DNA of 50,709 nt, taken from positions 1-50,709 of the forward strand of contig NZ_ABCQ01000032.1 in the NCBI RefSeq assembly GCF_000170855.1, given 5' to 3'. Shown piece after piece: positions 1 to 8,571 of the stretch (the first letter of the stretch is position 1; each line of letters opens with the position of its first letter). The notes under the pieces were generated by a model. That model was not told the origin of the DNA, ran no database searches, and saw nothing but the letters and a program-made list of their open reading frames with translations. Position numbers and translations under genes: made by a program. The stretch comes from Moritella sp. PE36. Lineage in GTDB: Bacteria; Pseudomonadota; Gammaproteobacteria; Enterobacterales; Moritellaceae.

Positions 1-373
1 CAATTTTCTCATCAGTATCACCAAGTATCGAACCTAGTTGCTCTGTGCTAATACCAACAGTTTGAGCGGCGAACGCCATTGATTGAAACTTTGATGCTGA
101 TATTCCAGCCGCGTACGCTGACCGCTCTATTTCTATACTTGCGCTAGCCATTTCACTAACGAAACTAGAAACGCCACTGATTGAAAAACCGATAGCTATT
201 GCAGAACTAATGGCGCTTGTTGCTTTATTTACGCTTTTACTTAGATTTTTATAGCTACGCTCCATGCCTTTAAGCTGTTTATCTGTCTGGTCTTGAGCTT
301 TCTTTAATGCCTGGACGTATTGCGCGGTTGACGCATTAAGCGCAACGTTTACGCTTGATAATTGTTGAGCCAT
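1..373 (-). CDS. Tape measure protein, N-terminal part (window-edge duplicate)
   Basis: This is the first ~124 codons of the tail tape measure gene, running off the left edge of the window. It is base-for-base the same as 49994-50366, where the complete gene lies, so it is not a second gene. The piece holds the start codon (minus strand, 371-373) and a helical, lysine-rich segment followed by a glycine/serine hydrophobic stretch. Treat it as the duplicated end of a circular contig. Confidence 0.95.
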   Translation of the reverse strand, partial: MAQQLSSVNVALNASTAQYVQALKKAQDQTDKQLKGMERSYKNLSKSVNKATSAISSAIAIGFSISGVSSFVSEMASASIEIERSAYAAGISASKFQSMAFAAQTVGISTEQLGSILGDTDEKI

Positions 374-716
374 TGCGCCCCCATTAAGCGATTAGTTTTT
401 TTAATTGACGGATAACGTAATAATCAGGATCGTCTAAATCACCCTCTATCTGAATTTCTTCTTTGATAGCGGTAATAAATGTTTTCAGGTTTGATTCACG
501 CAGTTTATCTGGCATGTTTATTGTGGAATTTAAAATTTTACGGGCTTTACTAACTCTCTCGTCTTCTAAAAAATCAGGTACGCCAGGCTGTAAATATGGG
601 AATAATTCCGTTGCTGGCTGGCCTTTTTTATAGACCTGGTGTGTTAACAGTGAGGCAATCAAACCTAACTGATTTGCTTGCCTGTCATCAGTCCAGGGAT
701 TCCAGGCATTTAATGC
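1..716. repeat. Terminal direct repeat, left copy (circular contig overlap)
   Basis: Bases 1-716 recur at 49994-50709 with an offset of 49,993 wherever I compared them. The repeat begins and ends inside genes (tape measure and tail chaperone), which is what an assembly overlap of a circular or circularly permuted molecule looks like. It is not a designed terminal repeat lying between genes. Confidence 0.93.
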
Positions 717-1114
717 TTTAAGCTCTGCCAGGACTTCAAAGGGTAGATCTTCACATTCTTGTATTCTCCAACCTGTTTTCAGTGCTAGTTGAAGAATAAA
801 TTTACGCTCTGGATTTTCTATTAACGCCCGCGCGGCTTTTTTTCATCACCCATCAACGCTGCTTTTGAAACCGTGTTAATAATTACGTTAGGTAATTGTT
901 TAACGTCTTCCAGCTCATCAATTGTAAACATTAATTGTCCGTCTTCTTCACACGCGCATAATGCAAAAATTGTCGCGTCAATATCACCTGATTTACATGC
1001 TGACAATAAATGTGATTGCGAACCTTTAAGGTGCATGTAATGAATTTTTTCACCCATACATTCAACTGTGTTAATTTTGTTTTTAATTTTTAATAAACGT
1101 TCTTTAATGCTCAT
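384..1114 (-). CDS. Tail assembly chaperone, -1 frameshift product (GT type)
   Basis: This is the long form of the tail assembly chaperone, made by programmed -1 frameshifting. The short form (821-1114) ends soon after a slippery heptamer, A AAA AAG, at 842-836 on the minus strand and in the zero frame. A -1 slip there opens a frame that runs without a stop to 384 and gives a protein of about 243 residues. The downstream part reads through a Trp-rich segment (NAWNPWTDDR) before reaching the region at 384-662, which would look like a free-standing 92-residue ORF if the slip were ignored. In lambda and many siphophages the G/GT pair binds the tape measure protein during tail assembly. The order tail tube, G, T, tape measure is exactly conserved here. 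The slip site is seen directly; the function is inferred from position and architecture. Confidence 0.85.
821..1114 (-). CDS. Tail assembly chaperone, short form (G type)
   Basis: This is the 97-residue unshifted product of the tail chaperone gene, between the tail tube gene and the frameshift extension. The ATG at 1114 is preferred over an upstream TTG because an AAGG ribosome site lies 8 nt before it. The protein is small and partly acidic, with two cysteine-containing stretches, and ends in a lysine/arginine tail just after the slippery A-run. By analogy with lambda gpG it would be made in excess over the shifted form and would coat the tape measure protein before tube polymerisation. No sequence motif was recognised; the call rests on synteny and the slip site. 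Confidence 0.8.
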   Translation of the reverse strand: MSIKERLLKIKNKINTVECMGEKIHYMHLKGSQSHLLSACKSGDIDATIFALCACEEDGQLMFTIDELEDVKQLPNVIINTVSKAALMGDEKKPRGR

Positions 1115-1128
1115 ACTCAATACCTTTT

Positions 1129-1151
1129 AAAAAACCACGCATTTCGCGTGG
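1129..1151 (-). terminator. Intrinsic terminator after the tail tube gene
   Basis: On the minus strand CCACGC-GAAAT-GCGTGG is followed by six T. It lies between the tail tube gene and the chaperone gene, so it would end most transcripts after the abundant tube protein unless RNA polymerase is antiterminated. Confidence 0.8.
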
Positions 1152-1210
1152 CTAGATTTTTATCCTGTAAAACCCATCGCCGGTGCGCGTGTTTTTGGGG
1201 GTTTACTCTG

Positions 1211-1660
1211 TTAAGTCGGGTTATCTTCCCAATCGCCTAGAGCGTCATCGACTGCAAGGCTAAATGTTAATGTTGTAACAGCGTCAAATTCGCCAGCACT
1301 TGAGCGCGAACTAACAAAACCATTCCAGGTAATAAATGTGCCAACAGCAGAACCAGCAGCCTCTAAGATCTCAATTTTAAATGACTCTTTATCACCAGCC
1401 TTGTAACTGGCTAATAGATAGATGTGAGAAGCGTCAGCAGGATCGAAATTAACTACGATCTCAGCGTTACCAGTTGTTGAACTGCCTGGTAGTTTTCGCG
1501 GGTACTTCTGGCCGAATTGCGGGACTTCAACAATATTTAATTCATCTGTCGGGTGTGTTATTGATTGTATATTTGCAATTTCTACAAACGTGCCCGGGGT
1601 GGCGCTTTCATAGTAAACTTTGGTAAAGTTACCTACTGAAATATCGGTTAAACCAGCCAT
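1211..1660 (-). CDS. Major tail tube protein
   Basis: This 149-residue protein sits where siphophages encode the tail tube subunit: after the tail completion protein and before the frameshifted chaperone. It starts MAGLTDISVGNFTKVYYES and has the alternating beta-rich, glycine/threonine-rich composition of lambda gpV-like tube proteins. A good GGAG site precedes ATG 1660. Hexameric rings of the subunit would stack around the tape measure to form the non-contractile tube. A terminator follows immediately, which is typical for a highly expressed gene. Function is inferred from synteny and composition. Confidence 0.82.
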   Translation of the reverse strand: MAGLTDISVGNFTKVYYESATPGTFVEIANIQSITHPTDELNIVEVPQFGQKYPRKLPGSSTTGNAEIVVNFDPADASHIYLLASYKAGDKESFKIEILEAAGSAVGTFITWNGFVSSRSSAGEFDAVTTLTFSLAVDDALGDWEDNPT

Positions 1661-1674
1661 GTTATTACTCCTTG

Positions 1675-2046
1675 TTATTCCCGCAGACGAACTGTCACGG
1701 TTAAAATTTTAATGAATACGTCTTTATCTGGATCGTATTCGTCTGCTACGTCCTCTACTAAAGTGAGTAAAAAACTTGAATCAGAATATTGATCTAATGT
1801 GCTTATTAAATTCTGAGTTAATAGCTGCGCCTCACTAAATTCATGCGCTACCAGGTACACGTTAAAAACGTGGGCTGAAATAGTCGTTCCGTTTTGGTTA
1901 CTGTCAACATCGCGCGCCACTGATTCCATCGAATAACAAATAGCGGGATACTTTGCGGTTTCTGGTATGTAAACGGGATATGAATCTAAATTAGTGAGGT
2001 TATCTATTAGGGTTTTGAATTGCGGGTGTATTAGGGTTAGCGCCAT
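1675..2046 (-). CDS. Tail completion / terminator protein (DUF3168 type)
   Basis: This 123-residue protein sits between the HK97 gp10-like gene, which it overlaps by 10 nt, and the tail tube gene. Length, position and pattern (a short helical start, then a beta-rich core with a YPAICYSMES-type strand) match the DUF3168 tail completion proteins that cap the head-proximal end of siphophage tails. Family membership is by resemblance and synteny; no catalytic motif is expected. Confidence 0.72.
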   Translation of the reverse strand: MALTLIHPQFKTLIDNLTNLDSYPVYIPETAKYPAICYSMESVARDVDSNQNGTTISAHVFNVYLVAHEFSEAQLLTQNLISTLDQYSDSSFLLTLVEDVADEYDPDKDVFIKILTVTVRLRE

Positions 2047-2669
2047 CTATTACCTTGGCCTCCTGTTCTTCTGAAATTTCTTTCCGCACTTTTTAAAGTT
2101 GCGTAAGTGGATTTCGCATAAAACGATAAGTAATAATCCATTTTTCGAATCCAAATGCTAACCACCTTGTCAGCGTTTTGGCCTAATGCTCTGTGCTGGA
2201 ATAAAAGCTGTTTTCGTGGGGCTTTTCTTTTAACAAGGTGAAGCTTTCCGTTAGTGCTAACTCTCGCGTATGTTTGAGGGGCAACGCCAACCTCATTCAT
2301 AAACGGATAGCGAACGGGGCGACCTTTTCGGTCTTCTGGTGCGGAGTCATTGAAAGATTCTTTTAGCGTTGTAGCTATGCGGTATTCCTGCTTCTTACCT
2401 TTCTTAACCTTGCCAGATTTAGAGATAGGGCTAACCTTTCCGCCTATCTTGTTATAAATACCCTTAGTAAGCGTTAGGCTTCGTTTTGTTAGACCAGTAG
2501 CAAACGGGGATTTATTACGGGCGGCATAATTAACAACGTTAAAAGCGTCTTTACCGGCGCGAAGCATTGCGGTCCGCTTCCAATTTAGGCCGCGCTCATC
2601 TGTCATGCCCTTTAAGGCTTTATTAAGATGATCAACACCAATAGCATTAGAGGTTATTTGTAACGGCAT
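2037..2669 (-). CDS. Head-tail joining protein, HK97 gp10-like
   Basis: This 210-residue basic protein belongs to the HK97 gp10 class of connector or neck proteins by position: head closure gene upstream, tail completion gene downstream. It shows the family pattern of an N-terminal ALKGM-like helix, a central SPFATGLTKRSL segment and a long C-terminal helix. It is longer than many relatives because of a lysine-rich insert near residues 80-110. The role is in attaching the tail to the filled head. Confidence 0.75.
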   Translation of the reverse strand: MPLQITSNAIGVDHLNKALKGMTDERGLNWKRTAMLRAGKDAFNVVNYAARNKSPFATGLTKRSLTLTKGIYNKIGGKVSPISKSGKVKKGKKQEYRIATTLKESFNDSAPEDRKGRPVRYPFMNEVGVAPQTYARVSTNGKLHLVKRKAPRKQLLFQHRALGQNADKVVSIWIRKMDYYLSFYAKSTYATLKSAERNFRRTGGQGNRWR

Positions 2670-2671
2670 AA

Positions 2672-2998
2672 TTACCGCCTTGTAGCAGTTATAACCAGGT
2701 ACTCGTTTAACAATCTAGGGTTAATGACAGAGCCAATGTCGTACTCACTGCCTTTAAATTTGATATACATCGTTGGATCTATATCTTCCAGCGATTTGTT
2801 ATACCTGGTAGTGAACTCGACAACGTTTTGAACCTGTCGTAACGTACCGTCTGCTGTCTTACTTGATAGGTGATTTGACTCGCACCAATAAACACCAATG
2901 CTTTCGGTTTCGTTAGTGATAGCGCCGAATTCGTCTTTCACCTGGGAGGGTTTAACAACTTCGACTCTGTGTCTTAATCTTCCAGCTCTTACAGTCAT
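2672..2998 (-). CDS. Phage head closure protein (Phage_H_T_join)
   Basis: This 108-residue protein opens MTVRAGRLRHRVEVVKPSQ, the start typical of the phage head-tail joining (head closure) family, with the usual D-E-F-G-A segment after about 20 residues. It lies 2 nt from the gp10-like gene and directly follows the adaptor gene. It would form the ring beneath the portal-adaptor that seals DNA in the capsid. Confidence 0.85.
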   Translation of the reverse strand: MTVRAGRLRHRVEVVKPSQVKDEFGAITNETESIGVYWCESNHLSSKTADGTLRQVQNVVEFTTRYNKSLEDIDPTMYIKFKGSEYDIGSVINPRLLNEYLVITATRR

Positions 2999-3000
2999 TT

Positions 3001-3543
3001 CTAGCCCCCTGACGGTATTCTATGGAGGTTAAATAAACGTCTTGATGTGATGGGAACTTTAAACGCCTGAACGCCGTAGGTAACATCCTCGCGCACGTTA
3101 TACATGCTAGCTGTTGCCATAAATACGCCCTGCTTAATAGCACTAGGCAGTGAGCCTATGGCATAACCGCATTCATAACGAATTACAAAATCTGTATGGT
3201 TTCGATATAACGATTCATTTAATGAAATGCTTTCGTCAATTTCGTTAAATTTATAACCAGTTATAATCTCAACTTCATCTGATGTATTTGTTGCTGACAC
3301 CTCAACAATCGCGGATACCTCACCATAAGGCAGGTATATTTTTTCGCGGTATGTAGCAACGTAAGCATCAACCACGGACGGGGTTAATAATCGGTTTGTT
3401 TCTTTCTCTGCCGTATCAATGGCCGCCAGGTAATAAGCGTTTATTAAATCGTTGTCGTAATCATCATCAACACGTAAATGATCACGCATTTCTTTAGGCT
3501 GGAAAGCATAAAATTCTTCACGGCTTATAACTTTGGTTCTCAT
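3001..3543 (-). CDS. Head-tail connector / adaptor protein (gp6-like)
   Basis: This protein of about 180 residues follows the capsid gene, the position of the HK97 gp6-like DNA-packaging adaptor. It has the family signature of an N-terminal helical half (REEFYAFQPKEMRDHLRVDDDYDNDLINAYYLAAID) followed by a beta-rich insert and a C-terminal helix. The ATG at 3543 is chosen over TTG 3555 because GGGGGA lies 5 nt before it. A 12-mer ring of this protein would dock on the portal. Confidence 0.8.
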   Translation of the reverse strand: MRTKVISREEFYAFQPKEMRDHLRVDDDYDNDLINAYYLAAIDTAEKETNRLLTPSVVDAYVATYREKIYLPYGEVSAIVEVSATNTSDEVEIITGYKFNEIDESISLNESLYRNHTDFVIRYECGYAIGSLPSAIKQGVFMATASMYNVREDVTYGVQAFKVPITSRRLFNLHRIPSGG

Positions 3544-3556
3544 CAGATCCCCCAAT

Positions 3557-3578
3557 AAAAAAGGAGGCCGAAGCCCCC
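3557..3578 (-). terminator. Intrinsic terminator after the capsid gene
   Basis: On the minus strand GGGGGC-TTCG-GCCTCC is followed by six T, directly downstream of the major capsid gene. The very stable TTCG loop and position suggest it sets capsid mRNA levels relative to the downstream head and tail genes. Confidence 0.82.
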
Positions 3579-3585
3579 TGATTAA

Positions 3586-4836
3586 TTACGCGCCGTTAGT
3601 AGTGGCAACACCCATAACAATACTGTCGTTAGCTCCCGCCATTTCGAAGTATTCCATAGATTTTTTCAGGATTGTTTGACCATCAACCGTGATTTCGTCC
3701 AGGATAGTCTTGTTAACATCGCCGTTAGTAACGTTAATAGCTTCTGAAAGCTGACCATACATAATGAATGGAACGTTAGTATCAGTGCCGTTAAGCGCGG
3801 GCATGAAATCAGACAGAACAACAGGGATACCAAGAATGGTAATACTGTTAGTTTGGAAAGAATCCATGAAGATCGGACGCTGGTAAGCATCGCGTACTTT
3901 CTTAAAGCGTTGTAGCGTTGTTTCGTGCATATACATTTTCGCGCCAGAACGATATTGAATCTTGATCTGATACATTAAATCTATAAGCCAATTTACAATA
4001 TCTAGATCGTCAACAGGTAAGCCAGTTGATACGCCAGTGGCGAAAGCAGGATAGAAATCAAGATCGCGCGAGTCAGCGCCGTATGTTGGTTTCCAAGATT
4101 GACCAGTTGTGTTGGTAATATCTAAACGGTTGCTAGATAAGATACCGCGCATTGAACGCTTAGAGCCTGTGTCTGAACCATCGCCAAACAGGATAGATTT
4201 TTCTAGATATTCATTTTCAACGATCTGGATCTCGTACATCAAATCCGACCATAAATTAATATCAGTACCTACCATCGCCTCGTCTGTAATTGGGTATTTA
4301 CCATGACGTTTGAATACGTGAGAACGGATCTCACCAGTGTTAGGTGTATCCGATTCAGGCCATGAACTACCCGCAACATTTTCGAAACCATCCTCTACGC
4401 TGGTGAAAGATGTTGTCACTGTACGGCGTGTATTTCGAGTCATACCGCGCGAACCAACATTACCGATAATCGCGGTAGTTTCACGCGCGCGTTTTAGGAT
4501 GCTACGATCTAGAATTTCAGCAACGGCGTTACCACCCTCGGCAGATGTTGTAAGGTTAAGAATTTTTTCAGCGAAAACTTCGAAACCGTATGTTTTTTCC
4601 TGGCCTGAAAGCTTGCCGTACTCTTTGAACATCGTAGCCCAGTCAGCAGATTCTAAGATTTGCTTTTCTGTTTTAGTCTCTACGTGTTGAGTTGAGCGAG
4701 TAGCAAAGTTAGCAATTTCGTTTTTAAGTTCTTCGATTGCGTCGATTTGCTTTTGTTGTACTTCCGTTAGTTGCTTAACTTCTGTTTCAACTGCGTCAAA
4801 TTTTTCTACGGCTGTTTCTAGTGCTTTAGTGTCCAT
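3586..4836 (-). CDS. Major capsid protein, HK97 fold
   Basis: This 416-residue capsid protein starts with a charged coiled-coil delta domain (residues ~1-70, repeated E/K/Q heptads) that the prohead protease would remove. An HK97-fold core follows: the ATTSAEGGNAV-like strand where the mature chain begins, and SRGMTRNTRRTV. ATG 4836 is preferred to the upstream in-frame codon at 4890 because it has AAGG at good spacing and starts the delta helix directly. The gene lies between protease and adaptor, in the universal order portal, protease, capsid. Hundreds of copies would form the shell. Confidence 0.92.
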   Translation of the reverse strand: MDTKALETAVEKFDAVETEVKQLTEVQQKQIDAIEELKNEIANFATRSTQHVETKTEKQILESADWATMFKEYGKLSGQEKTYGFEVFAEKILNLTTSAEGGNAVAEILDRSILKRARETTAIIGNVGSRGMTRNTRRTVTTSFTSVEDGFENVAGSSWPESDTPNTGEIRSHVFKRHGKYPITDEAMVGTDINLWSDLMYEIQIVENEYLEKSILFGDGSDTGSKRSMRGILSSNRLDITNTTGQSWKPTYGADSRDLDFYPAFATGVSTGLPVDDLDIVNWLIDLMYQIKIQYRSGAKMYMHETTLQRFKKVRDAYQRPIFMDSFQTNSITILGIPVVLSDFMPALNGTDTNVPFIMYGQLSEAINVTNGDVNKTILDEITVDGQTILKKSMEYFEMAGANDSIVMGVATTNGA

Positions 4837-4943
4837 GATATTACCTTTTGGGTTTGGGTGATTTAGCTCCTGTGCGTATATCCCACACACACGAAATCGC
4901 GCCCGTTGATCCCCAACGTTCGTAATATAAAAAAGCTGTTTAG

Positions 4944-5579
4944 TTATTTAGATGTGAATTTTTGTAAGATTGAGTTCAGTTCGTCGTTATCGTCATTTGC
5001 TGACTTATTAGAAAACTGATTCATGATTTTTTCGGCTGTGCGCTTTGAGTAACCGCACTTGTACTGTAATAGGTCTTGTACTTCGCGCTGTGTTGGCAGG
5101 TCTTCATTAGACTTTATGTCGATCAGTACTGATTCTTCGTTACATGGAAAGTTACAAGCTGAGATCTCTTTAATGTCGATTTCTATTAGCTTGTTAATGC
5201 CTTTCTCGCGGTCGAATTCTTCTTTCTGTACCGTGTAGCCGATACTAAAAGAATTAACCGCGCCGTCTTTCATAAGCTCATAGAGATCTAAGCCCGCTGT
5301 AGTCTTTGAAAGCTTGCCTTTGAACATCAGGCCGCGCTCATCTTCTTTCATTCCTGTAATCACACCTACGGGCATTTCTCGGCCATCGTGTGACCAAAGC
5401 AATTGCGGCATAGTGCCTTTTTCAATATGGTTTTGTATCGACTTCTGATATGCGTTATTTTGCGTTTCGTCTTTTGCGTGATCCACGAAATTTTTCGTAT
5501 TTCCGTAGGCGCTAAACGTCATACTTTCCTGATCAATGTATTTAACATCGAAGCCAACCTGTAAATATTTATTCTGCAT
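4944..5579 (-). CDS. Prohead protease, HK97 family (S78 type)
   Basis: This protein of about 211 residues starts at ATG 5579, preceded by GGAG, and overlaps the end of the portal gene by 11 nt. An upstream in-frame extension to 5657 lies wholly inside the portal gene and is rejected. Family features are visible: a YGNTKNFVDHAKDET stretch, PQLLWSHDGREMPVG containing the expected His, and AVNSFSIGYTV containing the expected Ser. These fit the His/Ser pair of U35/S78 prohead proteases. It matures the capsid by cutting off the delta domain. The basic-acidic C-terminus may act as a scaffold segment. Confidence 0.88.
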   Translation of the reverse strand: MQNKYLQVGFDVKYIDQESMTFSAYGNTKNFVDHAKDETQNNAYQKSIQNHIEKGTMPQLLWSHDGREMPVGVITGMKEDERGLMFKGKLSKTTAGLDLYELMKDGAVNSFSIGYTVQKEEFDREKGINKLIEIDIKEISACNFPCNEESVLIDIKSNEDLPTQREVQDLLQYKCGYSKRTAEKIMNQFSNKSANDDNDELNSILQKFTSK

Positions 5580-6852
5580 TGTTGTTATTCTCCGCTGGGG
5601 TTGGTTTTGCGTTTGGATCTGGTAACTCTGGTTTTTCGTATTCCGCCCACGTTCCAAACATTAAATTATTCGTAGTTGTGGCAAATACCTCGCCACCCTC
5701 GACAGGTTGAAAGCCCAGGGCTTTTCGTCCCTCGTTAATGGTGATTAAACCCATTGAAACCTGTTTACTAATGATCTCGGTTTGAGTCGCACTATCGCCG
5801 CGCATAAAATGCGTATCATCAATTTTTATTTTGAAACCGCGTGGCATTAGTAGATTTAGATGTGACTCAATACGGGTTATGTATGGGGCTAGGGTGTCGG
5901 TATAAAATGATTTGTTATTCTGTTCTACGCTGGCATATTTAGAGCCGCTAGCATCGTTTAAGCGGTGCAACGGTATTCCAAACATCGTAGCGATTTTTCC
6001 GCGTGATAAAATTCGCTGCTCAATAAGCTGAGAATCAACAGGGGTCATCTGTAGTGGCCTGGCCTTGAAACCAAACTCAAGCAATGCAGTTTTTCCGCTA
6101 TTACCAGATCCTTTATGGACTTCGTTCCAACTGTCACGCATACGGTTAAACGCTGTAAGGTCATCACCGAATGTCTGATCACTTTCAAGCACCATTCGCG
6201 GCGTTGCGTCATTCTCAAATATTGAAGCGGTATGTTTCTCTGTCGCCAGGGCAATACCAAGTTCTTTGCGCGCGTGGGTTAATATTGATGTGCCTATATA
6301 CCCATCGTATGAATTCATTTTTATGTGAAGAATATCGAACGGGGCAAACGTCTGTTTAACAACTAAACCTGTTTCGCTGCTGTTGGTTGTGTAGGTATAC
6401 TGAATTGAGCCATCAGTTAACATGATCACGTCTACAGAATTTTGCTGATAAAATGGGATTATTTGCGCTATATTTCCGTAGCGGTTACGGACAATCTCAG
6501 CATAGAAATTACCAGATAACGCCAGGCAACTAATACACTGTTCTAGCCATTCCTGGGTCGTTTGATAAAAGTTAGGCTGAACAGTAAATATATTAGCTAG
6601 TACCGTGTCTTCGACAGGCTCTAATACGTTATCAACCTTTCTATTAAGTACGATTGGTAGCTGGCCGATTGCGGTTGATAGGATTCTCACGCAGCTAAAA
6701 ACATCACCATTTTTTGCCACTGTATCGAAATTAATCGGTAAACCAGCCTCTTTCGTTGTCGTTGAATAACGATGTAAATCTAGTATTTCTTTTTTCTTTA
6801 GATTCGCGGGAACGTCAGGAAATAACCAGCCCCGTATTGCTTCTTTTATCAT
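5569..6852 (-). CDS. Portal protein, HK97 family
   Basis: This 427-residue protein shows the Phage_portal family layout: an N-terminal VFSCVRILSTAIGQLPIVL helix, the ALSGNFYAEIVRN strand, a central stem region, and a C-terminal PGN-rich, acidic tail. It sits between the large terminase and the protease. Twelve copies form the channel at one capsid vertex through which DNA is packaged and ejected. Confidence 0.92.
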   Translation of the reverse strand: MIKEAIRGWLFPDVPANLKKKEILDLHRYSTTTKEAGLPINFDTVAKNGDVFSCVRILSTAIGQLPIVLNRKVDNVLEPVEDTVLANIFTVQPNFYQTTQEWLEQCISCLALSGNFYAEIVRNRYGNIAQIIPFYQQNSVDVIMLTDGSIQYTYTTNSSETGLVVKQTFAPFDILHIKMNSYDGYIGTSILTHARKELGIALATEKHTASIFENDATPRMVLESDQTFGDDLTAFNRMRDSWNEVHKGSGNSGKTALLEFGFKARPLQMTPVDSQLIEQRILSRGKIATMFGIPLHRLNDASGSKYASVEQNNKSFYTDTLAPYITRIESHLNLLMPRGFKIKIDDTHFMRGDSATQTEIISKQVSMGLITINEGRKALGFQPVEGGEVFATTTNNLMFGTWAEYEKPELPDPNAKPTPAENNNNAE

Positions 6853-6862
6853 TATTATTTCC

Positions 6863-8563
6863 TTAGAACACTAGGACAGGCCGTGATAGGTACGGGTTAA
6901 TTTCGGGGGCTTTGTTTAGAGTTGCGCAGGAAAGCGCGATAACAGTTGCAACGATTGCATCAATTTTGTTTTGATAAACTTCTTTCTCAATGCGAACGTT
7001 ACCCTGGCCGTTTACTTTTAAAATCGCGTTTGTTGCGCAATATTCAAAAATATTACAATCGTATTTAAAACGATTTTCTTTTATCAGTGCTTCTAGCTTG
7101 GTGCTAGGCTCTGACATATTCGACATCATTTGCCCCATGCCAAGCATAGGAACGCTTTCAAATTCCAGGTCTTCTGCAATCTCGCCCATCTTCCAGGGAT
7201 CGAACGCAATAACCTTGGGCTTAAACTCTTTATTCAAGCGCCTGATTTCTTCAATCAAGTATTCGTCGCGTATGGTCTTGCCAGGTATTAAAATTAAGTT
7301 ACCCAGGGCAGCAGATTTTTTATATATCTGTTGCTGTAGGACACTGGCATTTTGTACGGCATATTCGGGTAGATAGTTTCGAAGAAATACAGAACAACCA
7401 CCGTCAGGTGTCGGGAATAATAATGCGAAACTTGTTATGTCATTTTTTTGGCTTTTGTCGATTCCGATGTAACACTCTTTACCCCTGAAATCATCAATGT
7501 TTAAGCTCTTATCTCTGCAAGCTTTTACTTCGTCCATATCCAGCCAGGAATCAGTACCAGTCACGAAAATATTTAACCTTTTCGTATACCAGCCCGCTTT
7601 TTTCTCGACTGAAATTTTAGCCATTTCTGCCTGGGCGCGTAGGGTCTTAATGTTGGGTAAACCGTGTGCCATGCCTAAATTTGCTTTGTACCAGTTTTCT
7701 TCTAACCAGGGATCATCGCCCTCATCAATTTCAGCGATCAAATAAAAGTATGAGTCCTGGTTTACCTGCTGTTCTAGTACGGCTTTGCCATCCCGATTAA
7801 GTTGGGTACAAAGACCATCTAAAATGAATCCGGCTGTAGTGATAATTAGGAATAATTGATCTGGAATTGTTCCCATTGCCGACTCTAAAACTTCATACAA
7901 ATTTCTGTCAACGATAGCGTGTGCCTCGTCTAAAATTGAGATCGTAGGCTCTTTTCCGTCAAGCGTATGACTTTGAGAAGCAACAGGGCGAAAGATTCCC
8001 TGCTTATGTGGTAGCCTAATTTCGTTCTGTAAGACTTTAAATATTGTTCTCAGCTTTGGTGATTGTGAGATCATTATTTTTGCCGCATTCCATAGAATAG
8101 CGGCTTGCTCGCGGGTAGTTGCAGCAGAAAACGCCTGGGGTGCGTAACCGCCTTTAATTAATTTGAAAAGGGTTATCCCGCCGCTCAATGTGGATTTTCC
8201 ACCTTTTCTGGCGATCTGCGCGTAACAGTAGTTATATTTAAGTAAGCCGTCTTCCTTTGATTTCATCCCGAACAGACAGCAAAGCATAAATATCTGCCAC
8301 GGTAACAGCGTTGTCGATGGATAAACCACGTTATCCATCTTGCAAGGAATGAAACCAAAAAAATCGACTATCTCTTGCGCCGATTCTTCGTCAAAGTACC
8401 AATTTTCGCTGTTTATATCGCGGAAATGACGTTCAGCGGCTAGTTTTACCCACTTTCCAGCAGGTATAAGGCCGTTTAAAACGTCATACGCGTATCTGTG
8501 ACACCATTTAAAGGTTTGGTCTTTCAGAGTGAGTTCAGGATAGGCATATTTTGCTATATCCAT
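6863..8563 (-). CDS. terL: Terminase large subunit (HK97 type)
   Basis: This 566-residue packaging motor carries an N-terminal ATPase and a C-terminal RNase H-like nuclease. The Walker A variant ARKGGKST lies near residue 125-132 and the Walker B ISILDEAHA near residue 212. Acidic residues expected in the nuclease are seen in IGIDKSQ (~372), VIAFDPWKM (~452) and KIDAIVATV near the C-terminus. This pattern is that of HK97-like, cos-type terminases. It pumps DNA into the prohead through the portal and cuts at genome ends. The gene follows the small subunit after 8 nt. Confidence 0.94.
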   Translation of the reverse strand: MDIAKYAYPELTLKDQTFKWCHRYAYDVLNGLIPAGKWVKLAAERHFRDINSENWYFDEESAQEIVDFFGFIPCKMDNVVYPSTTLLPWQIFMLCCLFGMKSKEDGLLKYNYCYAQIARKGGKSTLSGGITLFKLIKGGYAPQAFSAATTREQAAILWNAAKIMISQSPKLRTIFKVLQNEIRLPHKQGIFRPVASQSHTLDGKEPTISILDEAHAIVDRNLYEVLESAMGTIPDQLFLIITTAGFILDGLCTQLNRDGKAVLEQQVNQDSYFYLIAEIDEGDDPWLEENWYKANLGMAHGLPNIKTLRAQAEMAKISVEKKAGWYTKRLNIFVTGTDSWLDMDEVKACRDKSLNIDDFRGKECYIGIDKSQKNDITSFALLFPTPDGGCSVFLRNYLPEYAVQNASVLQQQIYKKSAALGNLILIPGKTIRDEYLIEEIRRLNKEFKPKVIAFDPWKMGEIAEDLEFESVPMLGMGQMMSNMSEPSTKLEALIKENRFKYDCNIFEYCATNAILKVNGQGNVRIEKEVYQNKIDAIVATVIALSCATLNKAPEINPYLSRPVLVF

Positions 8564-8571
8564 CTAAACCC

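Noticed and set aside
384-662. Independent 92-residue gene
   Set aside because: The upstream open -1 frame and slip site show that it is the end of the frameshifted tail chaperone.
2952-3143. 63-residue minus-strand ORF over two head-joining genes
   Set aside because: It straddles two better-supported genes in another frame.
4109-4690. Plus-strand ORFs opposite the capsid gene
   Set aside because: They mirror the minus-strand capsid gene and have no start signals or protein-like pattern.
4836-4890. Longer capsid N-terminus
   Set aside because: The extra 18 codons lack a ribosome site and do not fit the delta-domain helix; ATG 4836 does.
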